Assembly: GCA_021325525.1 (NCBI GenBank)
Contig: JAJPHB010000040.1
Location: 1-55,175, forward strand
Origin: Alphaproteobacteria bacterium
Lineage (GTDB): Bacteria > Pseudomonadota > Alphaproteobacteria > ATCC43930 > CGMCC-115725
Reading direction: 5' to 3'
DNA: 55,175 nt
Part shown: piece after piece, positions 41,839-49,874 of the stretch
Position numbering within the stretch: the stretch's first letter is position 1
Layout of the letters: every line of letters starts with the position of its first letter
The notes under the pieces: model-generated
The model's input: the letters and a program-made list of their open reading frames with translations, nothing else
Databases searched by the model: none
What the model was told of the DNA's origin: nothing
Position numbers and translations under genes: made by a program

Positions 41839-42707
41839 TCCTCGAAGGCCTGTCTGAGGCCGTCCGCGACGAGATTGACGGCGATGATGAGAGTGGCGAG
41901 CGCGGCGGCCGGAAAGAGGACAATCCACGGCGCCAGCTGCAGAAAGGCGCGCCCGAGGCTGATCGTCAGTCCCCAATCGGGCGAGGGCTGCTGAATGCCG
42001 AGCGAGAGAAAGGAGAGCGTCGCCGAGGTGAAGATCGCGTAGCCGAGGCGGATCGTGACCTCGACGGCAAGCGGCCCCGTGATGTTCGGCAGGATCTCGC
42101 CGAACATGATGGCGGCGCTCGACTTGCCGAGCAGCTTCGCGGCGCTGACATATTCGCGCTCGCGCTCGCCGAGCACGGCCGAGCGCACGGTGCGGGCGAC
42201 GATCGGCGTAAAGACGAAGGCGATCACGAGGATGACGTTGATGACCGAGGGGCCGAGGACAGCGAGGACGAGCACGGCGATGACGATGAGCGGGAAGGCG
42301 AGCAGGGAATCGACGGCGCGCATGATGATGTCGTCGACGAGGCCGCGAAAATAGCCGGTGACGAGCCCGAGCAGAGTGCCCCCGAGGAGGCCGAGCGCGG
42401 TCGCGGCCGGCGCGACGGTGAGGGTCGAGGAGGCCCCGGCAAGGGTGCGCGACAGCACGTCGCGGCCGAGATCGTCGGTGCCGAACCAATGCGCCGGGGA
42501 AGGCGGCTTCAGCGTCTGCGCCACGTTGAGCGCCTGCGGGTCCTGCGGAACGATGGCGGGCCAGAAGATCGCATCGAGCACCCAGAAGGCGAGAATGGCC
42601 GATCCGACGAGAAAGGTCGGCGAGCGCAGCAGCGGGCGCAGAAGCTCGCCGGCGCGCCGCCGCGGGACGGTTTCTTCGACGGGAGCAAGGGGCTCGGCGA
42701 CGCTCAC
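41835..42707 (-). CDS. ABC importer permease, DppC type (second system)
   Basis: A 290-residue six-span permease. It has the DppC signature HWFGTDDLGRDVLSRTLAGA at about 72-91, LRSPTFLVGSAILAFWVLDA as the first span, the EAA-type loop YVSAAKLLGKSSAAIMFGEI and the ending NLVADGLRQAFEE. The start is GTG at 42707, 12 bases after the upstream permease stop. The stop overlaps the GTG of the ATPase gene, so coupling is likely. It pairs with the DppB-type protein encoded just upstream. Confidence 0.92.
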   Translation of the reverse strand: MSVAEPLAPVEETVPRRRAGELLRPLLRSPTFLVGSAILAFWVLDAIFWPAIVPQDPQALNVAQTLKPPSPAHWFGTDDLGRDVLSRTLAGASSTLTVAPAATALGLLGGTLLGLVTGYFRGLVDDIIMRAVDSLLAFPLIVIAVLVLAVLGPSVINVILVIAFVFTPIVARTVRSAVLGEREREYVSAAKLLGKSSAAIMFGEILPNITGPLAVEVTIRLGYAIFTSATLSFLSLGIQQPSPDWGLTISLGRAFLQLAPWIVLFPAAALATLIIAVNLVADGLRQAFEE

Positions 42708-42719
42708 GGGGGAGTGCCT

Positions 42720-43670
42720 TCAGCTGCGGCTCGAGAGGCGGATGCGCGGGTTGAGAACGGTGTAGACAACGTCAGCCGCGAGCGTCAGGACCATGTAGAG
42801 CAGCGCGATCAGCAGCACCGTCGCCTGCAGAACCGGCAAGTCGTGGCCGATGGCGGAATCGAAGATCAGCTTGCCGATGCCGGGGTAGTTGAACAGCGTC
42901 TCGGTGACGACGAGGCCGCCCACCAAATAACCGGTCTGAACGCTGATGACGGTGATCGTCGGCAAGAGCGAGTTGCGCAGCACGTGGCGGCGGATCACCG
43001 TCCAGCGCGGCAGGCCTTTGAGAATGGCCGTGCGCACATAGTTCGAGCGCAGCGAATCGACGGTGCCGGCGCGTGCCATTCGCGAAATGTAGCCGAACAG
43101 CACGAACATCAGCGGTATCGAGGGCAGCAGCAGCTGCCGGAACCAGTCGAGCGGATCGGCCGAGGGCAGGTGCGCGGCAACCGGCAACCATCCGAGCTTG
43201 ACCGCGAAGATGACGAGGACGATGACGCCGCTGACGAATTCCGGGAGCGCGATCAGCGACAGCGCGATCACCGCCATGATCCGATCGAACCATCTGCGAT
43301 AGTTGAGCGCGGCGAGCACGCCGAAGAGAATCGAGATCGGCACGATCAGGCAGAGCGCAAAGCCGCCCAGAATGACCGAGTTGCGCAGGCGCTCGAGCGT
43401 GATCGAGGCGACGGGGACATCGAGCAGATACGACGTCCCCCAGTCGCCCACGACGAAGCCACTGATCCAGTCCCAGTAGCGGATCAAGAGCGGCCGGTCG
43501 ACGCCGAGTTGATGGTCGAGCGCCACGACCTGCTCCTCCGCGGCGTAGGGGCCGAGAATGGCGCGTCCGACATCGCCCGGCAGCACCTGCGCGACGGCGA
43601 AGAGAATGATCGAGACCAGCGTCAGGGTCAGGAGGGCGAGGCCGAGCCGCTTGAGGAGGAAGCGTCCCAT
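42720..43670 (-). CDS. ABC importer permease, DppB type (second system)
   Basis: A 316-residue six-span permease that opens MGRFLLKRLGLALLTLTLVS and has AQVLPGDVGRAILGPYA, a DppB-type N terminus. The EAA loop reads YVRTAILKGLPRWTVIRRHV (about 212-231), followed by GGLVVTETLFNYPGIGKLIF. It ends VYTVLNPRIRLSSRS. It starts 30 bases after the binding-protein stop and precedes the DppC-type gene by 12 bases, so the whole second system is one operon. Confidence 0.92.
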   Translation of the reverse strand: MGRFLLKRLGLALLTLTLVSIILFAVAQVLPGDVGRAILGPYAAEEQVVALDHQLGVDRPLLIRYWDWISGFVVGDWGTSYLLDVPVASITLERLRNSVILGGFALCLIVPISILFGVLAALNYRRWFDRIMAVIALSLIALPEFVSGVIVLVIFAVKLGWLPVAAHLPSADPLDWFRQLLLPSIPLMFVLFGYISRMARAGTVDSLRSNYVRTAILKGLPRWTVIRRHVLRNSLLPTITVISVQTGYLVGGLVVTETLFNYPGIGKLIFDSAIGHDLPVLQATVLLIALLYMVLTLAADVVYTVLNPRIRLSSRS

Positions 43671-43700
43671 ATGCCGATCATCCGCGCCCCCGCCCGGCCG

Positions 43701-45332
43701 TCACGCCAACCACACGCCGCGCAGGTCGATGAAGTTGTCGGGCGCCGCCGCGAGCCCATGCACGGCTTTGGTCGTCGCGCGCTGGGCGCCGATCCAGTAG
43801 CCGATGATGACCGGAACCTCGTCGTTCTCGATCGCAGCCAACTGCTGCGCCAGCTTCTGCCGTTTTTGATGATCGAGCTCGGCATTGTAGTCGGCGAACA
43901 GCTTGTCGAAATTCTGGTCGCACCAATGCGCCGAGTTCCAGGCGGCCTTGCACGGAAACTCCGGGATGATGGCTTGGCTCGCGGTGCCGCGCGCCGCCCA
44001 ATCGGTCATGCCGAACGGGACGACGAGCCACGGCTGATTGCTGCCCGACCCATAGTATTGCTGCGTCGGCATGATGTTGAGCGTCACGTCAATGCCCGCC
44101 GGCTTGCAGTATTCGCGGATCGCGACGGCATATTGCGGCATTTCTAGAAGGTTTTCCGTCGTCAGCGTGACTTTGAGGGGCTCCCGGTGACCGGCCTCGG
44201 CGAGCAGCGCCTTGGCCTTGTCGTAGTTCCGCTGCCGCTGCGGCACGTCTTTGACTGCGAGCTCGGTGTCGACATAGACGGGCGCGAAGCTGTGGTCGTT
44301 GGCAACCGCCGCCGCGCCGTTGAACAGCGACTTCACGATCCCCTCGCGGTCGAGGCAGAAGGCCACCGCCTGGCGCACGCGCTTGTCGTTGAAGGGCGCC
44401 ATGTCGACGCGCATGTGCACGGAGCGGTAATCGGCCGAGGCATGGCGCAAGATGTCGAGATTGGGATTGTTGAGAATCGCCTCCGCCCCCTTGAGCGGCA
44501 CCACAGGGTAGACATCGATGTCGCCGGCCTGCATGCCGAGCACCGTCGCCGACTCGTCGGCGTAGTAGGTGATGCGCAGCCCGTCGAGATAGGGCATGCC
44601 CTGGCCCCAATACGACTTGTTCGCGGTGTAGGTGGCATGCTGGTTCGGAACGTACTGCTTCAGGACGAAGGGGCCCGTTCCGATGCCGCCCTTGGTGAAC
44701 GACCCCATCTCGTAATTCTTGGGCAGAATCGCCGACTGGTACGCAAATCCGGAGACGAGATACGGGAAGTCGACGAAGGCGGTGTCGAGGTTGAAGCGCA
44801 CCTCGCTGTCGCTGACCTTCTCGACGTTGCCGTGCGACAGCACGCCGTTATAGATGGATCCGGCAGAGGAGCCGGTCTTGGGGTCGAGCAGCCGCTCGAA
44901 GGTGGCAACAACATCGTCGGCGGTCAGCAGCGAGCCGTCGTGCCATTTGACGCCCTGGCGCAGAGTGAAGACCCAGGTCTTGGGCGAGGGGTCGGCCTTC
45001 CATGCGGTGGCGAGCCGCGGATCCAGCGTCCAGTCCTCGCGCGGATAGCAAAGATATTCGAGCGATGGCTGGTAGGTGAACACCTCGCCGGCATTCGATG
45101 CCGTCACCGGCTGCGGATTGGCCGAGGGGATCTGGGAGGCGAGGCGGAGCGTGCCCCCGCGTTTCGGCGTCGCCGAGCTCGTCGTCGTCTGGGCTCTCGC
45201 GACCCCGCTCTCGAGGACGGAACGGAAGGTCGCCAACGACAGTCCGGCGACCGATGCCGCCCGCAGCAACGCGCGGCGGCTCATGCGCCCGCTCTTCCAT
45301 TCATCGATGAGATGGATCGCATAATCGTCCAT
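43701..45332 (-). CDS. Substrate-binding protein, family 5, with Tat-type signal (second system)
   Basis: The product (543 residues) is a family 5 peptide-type binding protein, but its N terminus has a twin-arginine signal, GRMSRRALLRAASVAGLSLA, rather than a plain Sec leader. The mature body shows TLRLASQIPSANPQPVTASN, DPRLATAWKADPSPKTWVFT and RQGVKWHDGSLLTADDVVAT, the family 5 core. Tat export suggests folding, cofactor acquisition or partner binding before export. Two ATG codons are close; the one at 45332 is 6 bases from GGGAGG, whereas the one at 45338 is too close to it. It is the first gene of the second importer operon. The remnant of a LysR gene diverges from it 254 bp upstream. Confidence 0.92.
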   Translation of the reverse strand: MDDYAIHLIDEWKSGRMSRRALLRAASVAGLSLATFRSVLESGVARAQTTTSSATPKRGGTLRLASQIPSANPQPVTASNAGEVFTYQPSLEYLCYPREDWTLDPRLATAWKADPSPKTWVFTLRQGVKWHDGSLLTADDVVATFERLLDPKTGSSAGSIYNGVLSHGNVEKVSDSEVRFNLDTAFVDFPYLVSGFAYQSAILPKNYEMGSFTKGGIGTGPFVLKQYVPNQHATYTANKSYWGQGMPYLDGLRITYYADESATVLGMQAGDIDVYPVVPLKGAEAILNNPNLDILRHASADYRSVHMRVDMAPFNDKRVRQAVAFCLDREGIVKSLFNGAAAVANDHSFAPVYVDTELAVKDVPQRQRNYDKAKALLAEAGHREPLKVTLTTENLLEMPQYAVAIREYCKPAGIDVTLNIMPTQQYYGSGSNQPWLVVPFGMTDWAARGTASQAIIPEFPCKAAWNSAHWCDQNFDKLFADYNAELDHQKRQKLAQQLAAIENDEVPVIIGYWIGAQRATTKAVHGLAAAPDNFIDLRGVWLA

Positions 45333-45586
45333 GGGCATCCTCCCTCGCTTTGCGTTCTTTTGCGGCCGGACCCAAGGTCGTGCCGTCCAACCCGATTCGC
45401 CCGCGGGCGCAGCCGGCAGGCAGTGCAACGTCGTTCTCGCGTCTTTGTTCCGTTCGTCAGCCGCGCGTTCGATTGTCGCGGTCGGTCTCGACCCCGCAGA
45501 CCGGCCGCATGATGAAGCCCCCTGCGCTTGCCGCCGCGCGCCGCGCGCCGCCTCCCGGCCGCCCGTCCGCACGACGCCGCCACCCG

Positions 45587-46089
45587 ATTCGAGCCTGATC
45601 GTCAAGCGGCTGACGAAGTGGCGACATTTCCTCTGCTGCGCGCCCTCATATCTCGAGGCGCACGAGCCGCCGCGTGGCCTCGCCGACTTGGCGCGGCACA
45701 ATTTTCTGCGTTACGCCTTCTACCCCTTCGGCAGCGAATGGCGCTTTGTCGATGGCGAGGGCAAGCCGGCCTCGGTCGAGGTGTCGGGGAACTTGCTGAC
45801 GAGCAGCGCCGAGGTGCTGCGCGCCGCAACTTTGCGCGGCCTCGGCATCTTCCTCGCGCCGGGTTTCATCGTCGGCGGAGATCTCGCCGCCGGGGCGCTC
45901 GTTCCGCTGCTGCCCGAGTACCGTCCGGTCGAGTTCGCGATCAACGCCATCTACCCGCACCGGCATCTCCGCTCGGCCAAAGTGCGCGCCTTCATCGATT
46001 TGCTGAGCGAGCGCGCCGTCGAGCACCGGCAATGGATGAACCCGGACATCCCCTGCCCGGTGCCGGCGCTTGCCGGGCGGGCCCCGTAG
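45587..46089 (+). pseudogene. LysR-type regulator lacking its DNA-binding half
   Basis: From about 45587 the plus strand reads PDSSLIVKRLTKWRHFLCCA and continues through YLEAHEPPRGLADLARHNFL, YAFYPFGSEWRF and a final IYPHRHLRSAKVRAFIDLL, which is the last half of a LysR substrate-binding domain (about 165 codons to the stop at 46089). The winged helix-turn-helix and first half, about 130-190 codons, are missing; upstream sequence in this frame is low-complexity Pro/Arg-rich reading without homology, and the importer operon starts 254 bp away in the opposite direction. LysR genes usually face the operon they control, so this was probably the regulator of the second importer. Regulation may now be lost or supplied elsewhere. 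Confidence 0.75.
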
Positions 46090-46185
46090 GACGCCGAAGG
46101 CCGGCGCCTCTGGACGGGCGGACCCGCGGCCTTTACCGACCGCCCCGCCCCCTTCGCCTCCAAACAAAAATCTCGCGCATGGTCG

Positions 46186-46213
46186 GGAACATTTTAAAGG
46201 CTCGTCCATCTAA
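46186..46213 (+). promoter_or_regulatory. Candidate ECF-type promoter of the sigma factor gene
   Basis: GGAACAT at 46186-46192, a 16-base spacer and TCTAA at 46209-46213 match the RpoE-like pattern (GGAACTT, 16, TCtgA/TCaAA). The -10 ends at the first candidate ATG (46213), so the mRNA would start inside the annotated gene and be leaderless, with translation from the ATG at 46219 or 46222. Autoregulation is common for ECF factors. Confidence 0.5.
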
Positions 46214-46959
46214 TGGGCATGATGGACACCGTGCTGGCAACGCTCCCTGACGATTCGTCCGACACCGCGCTGATCGACCGCGTTCGGCGCGGCGAGGGCG
46301 CGGCATTCGCGCAGATCATGAGACGAAACAACCGCCGATTGTTCCGCCTCGTCCGCGCCATGATCGGAAGCGACATCGAGGCCGAAGAAGTGGTTCAGGA
46401 AACCTATGTCCGCGCCTTCGCCGCGCTCGCCACCTGGCGCGGCGATGCCAGTCTCTCGACCTGGCTCTCGCGCATCGCCCTCAACGAAGCCCTCGCATTG
46501 CTCCAGCGGCGCCGCGAGACCGTCGAATTCGCGCATGCCGCCGACGCGCCGGCCGGTCCCAGTGACGGGGCGTTCGACGATCTCCTCCGCGCGTCGCCGG
46601 AAGCGGACGCGGCACGCGGCGAGATCCGCCGCCTTCTCGAACGGGCGATCGACGAGCTGCCGCCCGATTTCCGCTGCGTCTTCGTGCTGCGCGCCGTCGA
46701 GCAGCTCTCCGTCGAGGAGACGGCGGCGGCGCTTCAGATCCCATCGGAGACGGTGCGGACGCGCTTCTTCCGCGCCCGGCGGCTCCTCCGGCAGGCGCTC
46801 GACAGCCGGCTCGCCAGCGTCCTCGAGGACGCCTTCCCCTTCGCCGGCGCCCGCTGCGACCGGATCATGGAGAAGGTCTTCGCGCGCCTTCCGATCGCGA
46901 GCGAGGCTCCCGCGGCGGCGACAGAGGACCGACCCGAGGCCATGCCTCGACGCGATTAA
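46213..46959 (+). CDS. ECF-type RNA polymerase sigma factor
   Basis: A 248-residue group 4 sigma factor. Region 2 reads FAQIMRRNNRRLFRLVRAMI, then DIEAEEVVQETYVRAFAALA and WRGDASLSTWLSRIALNEAL (about 32-95). Region 4 is PDFRCVFVLRAVEQLSVEET with the helix-turn-helix ALQIPSETVRTRFFRARRLL (about 150-195). There is no region 3. After region 4 it has about 45 extra residues with FPFAGARCDRIMEKVF, a tail seen in one branch of ECF factors. No anti-sigma gene is adjacent, which is unusual. The next two genes, a ferritin-like protein and a cytochrome c, follow on the same strand and are likely targets or co-transcribed. The true start may be the ATG at 46219 or 46222. Confidence 0.92.
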   Translation: MGMMDTVLATLPDDSSDTALIDRVRRGEGAAFAQIMRRNNRRLFRLVRAMIGSDIEAEEVVQETYVRAFAALATWRGDASLSTWLSRIALNEALALLQRRRETVEFAHAADAPAGPSDGAFDDLLRASPEADAARGEIRRLLERAIDELPPDFRCVFVLRAVEQLSVEETAAALQIPSETVRTRFFRARRLLRQALDSRLASVLEDAFPFAGARCDRIMEKVFARLPIASEAPAAATEDRPEAMPRRD

Positions 46960-47019
46960 CCCCTTCATCAGCTGCCGGCCGGATCGCCGATCCGCCGGCC
47001 GACACCAGGGAGACGACAC

Positions 47020-47598
47020 ATGCCCGAACTCTTCATTCCCTCCTTCCGCACCTTGGCGCGCCGCGTCTTCCTCGCGCGGACCGGCCAAGCCGCGCTGTCC
47101 GCGACGGCCGTCGCGCTCCTCGCCGGCAACGAGGCGCTTGCCGCACAATCGAAATCCGGGACGAAGGACGTGACCATCCTCAATACGGCGCTCGGCGCCG
47201 AGCAAGAGGCGATCGCGGCCTACCAGGTCGGCGCCGAGAGCGGGCTCCTGCAAAAGCCGGTGCTCGATCTCGCGGTGGCCTTCCAGGGCCACCACAAAGC
47301 CCATGCCGACCTCCTCGCCTCCGCCATCAAGAAGCTCGGCGGCACGCCGAGCGCCCCGAAGCAGCCGGCCGACTATCACTTCCCGACATCGAAGCTGAAG
47401 AGCCAAGCCGATGTGCTGCGGTTTGCCGCTGATCTCGAGAAGGGTGCGGTATCGGCCTATCTCGGCGCCATTCCGCTGTTCCATAACCGCGATCTCGCCA
47501 AGGCCGCCGGCAGCATTCTCGGCGACGAGGCGATGCATTGGGCGGTGCTGCGCCAGGCGCTCGGCGAGACGCCGGTGCCGGAAGCCTTCGTGGCCTAA
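47020..47598 (+). CDS. Exported ferritin-like domain protein
   Basis: A 192-residue protein with a Tat-like leader (LARRVFLARTGQAALSATAV, cleavage near ALA-AQ at about 41). The mature part is a four-helix ferritin-like bundle. Candidate metal ligands are Glu61 and Glu63 in GAEQEAIAAYQ, His91/His92/His95 in GHHKAHADLL, Glu140 in LEKGAVSAYL, and Glu170/His173 in GDEAMHWAVL; these give the two E-x-x-H-type helix pairs of a di-iron site. It resembles the DUF4439-like ferritin group. The role could be periplasmic metal or peroxide handling. It lies 60 bp after the sigma gene, with a GC-rich hairpin (46975-46998) between, and 59 bp before the cytochrome c gene. Ribosome site GGGAG is present. Confidence 0.88.
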   Translation: MPELFIPSFRTLARRVFLARTGQAALSATAVALLAGNEALAAQSKSGTKDVTILNTALGAEQEAIAAYQVGAESGLLQKPVLDLAVAFQGHHKAHADLLASAIKKLGGTPSAPKQPADYHFPTSKLKSQADVLRFAADLEKGAVSAYLGAIPLFHNRDLAKAAGSILGDEAMHWAVLRQALGETPVPEAFVA

Positions 47599-47657
47599 AC
47601 CCGTCACCCCGATTGCGGGCGGCCCGCTCGCGCGGGCCGACCCGGCGGATATTGCCG

Positions 47658-48065
47658 ATGAAGCGTGGAAACGTGATTTCCGCGGCGGGGCTGCTCGCCG
47701 TCCTCCTTGCGGCTGTGCCGCTCGCCGCCTTCGGGCTGCCGCCCGGCGATCCGGCCCGTGGCGAGAAGGTCTACGGCCGGTGCTTTGCCTGTCACGCCAT
47801 CGACAGGGACCGGACCGGACCGCGCCATGCTGGCCTCTTCGGCCGCCGCGCCGGCAGCATTCCCGGCTTCCCCTATTCGCCGGCGATGAAGAAGGCCGGC
47901 GCCAACGGACTCGTCTGGAACGAGGAGACGCTGGACAAATTCCTGCAGAACCCGACCAAGTTCATCCCCGGCACCCGCATGACCTATGCCGGAGTCAAGA
48001 ACGACCAGGACCGCGCCGACCTTCTGGCCTATCTCAAAGAAGCGACCAAAGAGGCGAAGCAATGA
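47658..48065 (+). CDS. Class I c-type cytochrome, exported
   Basis: A 135-residue monoheme cytochrome c of the c2/c550 type. The signal peptide is SAAGLLAVLLAAVPLAAF (about 8-26), the heme motif is RCFACHAIDR with Cys42, Cys45 and His46, and the axial Met is Met108 in GTRMTYAGV. PRHAGLFGRRAGSIPGFPYS is the family's characteristic loop and ends with YSPAMK. It carries electrons in the periplasm. The start ATG at 47658 lies 59 bases after the ferritin-like gene on the same strand, so it is probably the third gene of the sigma-led unit. It may pass electrons to or from the ferritin-like protein, which is inference. Confidence 0.93.
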   Translation: MKRGNVISAAGLLAVLLAAVPLAAFGLPPGDPARGEKVYGRCFACHAIDRDRTGPRHAGLFGRRAGSIPGFPYSPAMKKAGANGLVWNEETLDKFLQNPTKFIPGTRMTYAGVKNDQDRADLLAYLKEATKEAKQ

Positions 48066-48092
48066 ACGCGCCGCCTCTCGGCGCCGGGAGCA

Positions 48093-48218
48093 TCACGGCT
48101 CCATGGCGCAGTAAGGCGGACAGGAATGCTCCGGCGGCGGACCTATGGTGAGGCCCTTGCAGGCGGCGAGCGCGGCAAGCGCGGCGAGGACGAGAAGGAC
48201 CCGGTTCAAGGGCATCAT
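48093..48218 (-). CDS. Very small predicted lipoprotein
   Basis: A 41-residue frame opening MMPLNRVLLVLAALAALAAC, which is a complete lipoprotein signal with an LAAC lipobox. The mature part would be only about 22 residues, including GPPPEHSCPPYC with two cysteines. The ribosome site is weak. It is convergent with the cytochrome c gene, 28 bases away, and lies downstream of the chromate-type transporter on the same strand. It is below the size limit of most gene finders. Confidence 0.5.
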   Translation of the reverse strand: MMPLNRVLLVLAALAALAACKGLTIGPPPEHSCPPYCAMEP

Positions 48219-48313
48219 GGCTGGACAACGCGTGTTGCCGAGGCACGGTGCCGCAGCGCAGATGCGCCCGCGTCGGGAGGCCGGTTTGCGTGGCGAGCGC
48301 GAGGCAGCCCTGG

Positions 48314-49531
48314 TCACGTCGCTGCTGCGACTGCGGTCGCGCCGGCCGCACCCAAGAGGACGACGATCCAGGGCGGCACGCGCCAGAGGGCAAGAAGCAC
48401 GAAGGCGACGAGGCCGAGGGCGAAATCGCCGGGACCCGCGATAGCGCTCGTCCAGACCGGCGTGTAGAGCGCCGCGAGCAGCAAGCCGACGACGGCGGCA
48501 TTGATCCCGCGCAGCGCCGATTGCGCTGCGGAACGGCGCCGCAGCGCGCTCCAGAAGGGCAGCAGCCCGACCAGGAGAAGAAAGGATGGCAGATAGATGG
48601 CGCCGAGGCAGAGAAGGCCGCCGAGCCAGCCATTGGGCGCCGGCTCCATCACGGCGCCGAGATATGCTGCGAAGGTGAAGAGCGGCCCGGGCACCGCCTG
48701 CGCCGCGCCATAGCCGGCGAGGAAAGCGTCGTTGCCGACCCAGCCCGGCGGCACGACGGCCTTCTGCAGCAGCGGCAGCACGACATGCCCGCCGCCGAAG
48801 ACGAGGGCGCCCGAACGATAGAAGCTGCTGAGGAGGGCGGCGGCGTGATCGCCGCTGCCGGCGGCCACGAGCGGCAATCCGAAGAGCAAGGCGAAGAAGA
48901 GCAGGAGCGCGCCGATCGCCAGCGGGCGCCCGATGCGCACCGCCGCCGTCCCGCCGCCCACCGCCGGGGCCGCGCGCAGCCATCGCCAGCCGATGAGGCC
49001 GCCGAGGGCGATGGCGCCGATCTGCCCCGCCGCCGAGGGGACGGCAAGAGCGAGCAAGGCGGCGCCGACGGCGAGGCTCGCCCGCTCCTTGTCGGGGCAG
49101 AGATTGCGCGCCATGCCCCAGAGCGCCTGCGCCACGACGGCAACGGCGACGATCTTCAAGCCGTGCAGCCAGGGCGCGCCCGCGACATCGCCGAGGGCGC
49201 CGACGCCGTAGGCGAAGGCGATCATTGCGACGGCTGAAGGCATGGTGAAGCCGAGCCAGGCGGCGAGGCCGCCGGCCAGGCCGGCGCGCAAGGCGCCGAG
49301 GGCGATGCCGGTCTGGCTGCTGGCCGGTCCCGGCAGGAACTGGCAGAGCGCCACGATGTCGAGATAGGCCGCCTCGTCGAGCCAGCGCCGGCGCTCGACC
49401 AGCTCGGCGCGGAAGTATCCGAGATGCGCCACCGGCCCGCCGAACGAAGTGAGGCCGAGCCTCAGGAACACGAGAAAGACTTCGAGCGACGACGCTCGCC
49501 CTCGCGCCACCGGCACGGCTTCCTGCGCCAT
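48314..49531 (-). CDS. chrA: Chromate transporter ChrA (CHR family)
   Basis: A 405-residue membrane protein made of two homologous CHR domains, about 10-12 spans. The first domain has the motif LRLGLTSFGGPVAHLGYFR (24-42, the FGGP signature) and the conserved LCQFLPGPASSQTGIALG; the second carries LVFGGGHVVLPLL and AAQAVPGPLFTFAAYLGA. Two-domain members export chromate; some also act on sulfate. A strong GGAGGGGGGC ribosome site precedes the ATG at 49531, whereas an upstream in-frame start would add Gly-rich residues. The small lipoprotein frame follows it. No obvious regulator of the ChrB type is present. Confidence 0.9.
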   Translation of the reverse strand: MAQEAVPVARGRASSLEVFLVFLRLGLTSFGGPVAHLGYFRAELVERRRWLDEAAYLDIVALCQFLPGPASSQTGIALGALRAGLAGGLAAWLGFTMPSAVAMIAFAYGVGALGDVAGAPWLHGLKIVAVAVVAQALWGMARNLCPDKERASLAVGAALLALAVPSAAGQIGAIALGGLIGWRWLRAAPAVGGGTAAVRIGRPLAIGALLLFFALLFGLPLVAAGSGDHAAALLSSFYRSGALVFGGGHVVLPLLQKAVVPPGWVGNDAFLAGYGAAQAVPGPLFTFAAYLGAVMEPAPNGWLGGLLCLGAIYLPSFLLLVGLLPFWSALRRRSAAQSALRGINAAVVGLLLAALYTPVWTSAIAGPGDFALGLVAFVLLALWRVPPWIVVLLGAAGATAVAAAT

Positions 49532-49654
49532 CGGCCGCCCCCCTCCTCCGCCGACCCCGAGCCAACCGAGCAGCGGCGGCATGCGGCGTTAACGAAACCT
49601 ATACGACTCGCGCCCTAGCGTCGTCGGATCGCGTCGAGCCGGAAAGGCCATGCC

Positions 49655-49822
49655 ATGTCCTTGCATGAAGCCGCTCCCCACCGCCCGATCCTGGGCGCCC
49701 CTGCGCTCACCGCCGACAGATACCCGCCGCGCACGCGCTTTGCCATCATCGTCGGCTCCTCCGCCGTGCTGTGGACGCTGATCCTGGCGGGCGGCTGGCG
49801 ACTGTGGGCGCTGATCGTCTGA
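49655..49822 (+). CDS. Small single-span membrane protein, function unknown
   Basis: A 55-residue frame that begins MSLHEAAPHRPILGAPA and has one hydrophobic span, FAIIVGSSAVLWTLILAGGW, near its end. GGAAAGG lies 7 bases upstream of the ATG. The charged loop RYPPRTR before the span suggests an N-in orientation. It sits alone between the chromate transporter (divergent) and the CBS protein (convergent). No family is recognised. Confidence 0.55.
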   Translation: MSLHEAAPHRPILGAPALTADRYPPRTRFAIIVGSSAVLWTLILAGGWRLWALIV

Positions 49823-49874
49823 CGCGGCCGCGGGCCGCCGGGATCGCGCGGATCGGCGACGCCGCCGGCCGCTT

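Noticed and set aside
45331-46089. A 252-residue intact protein including the LysR fragment
   Set aside because: The first 85 codons are low-complexity antisense-type sequence with no helix-turn-helix and no ribosome site; only the last half has homology.
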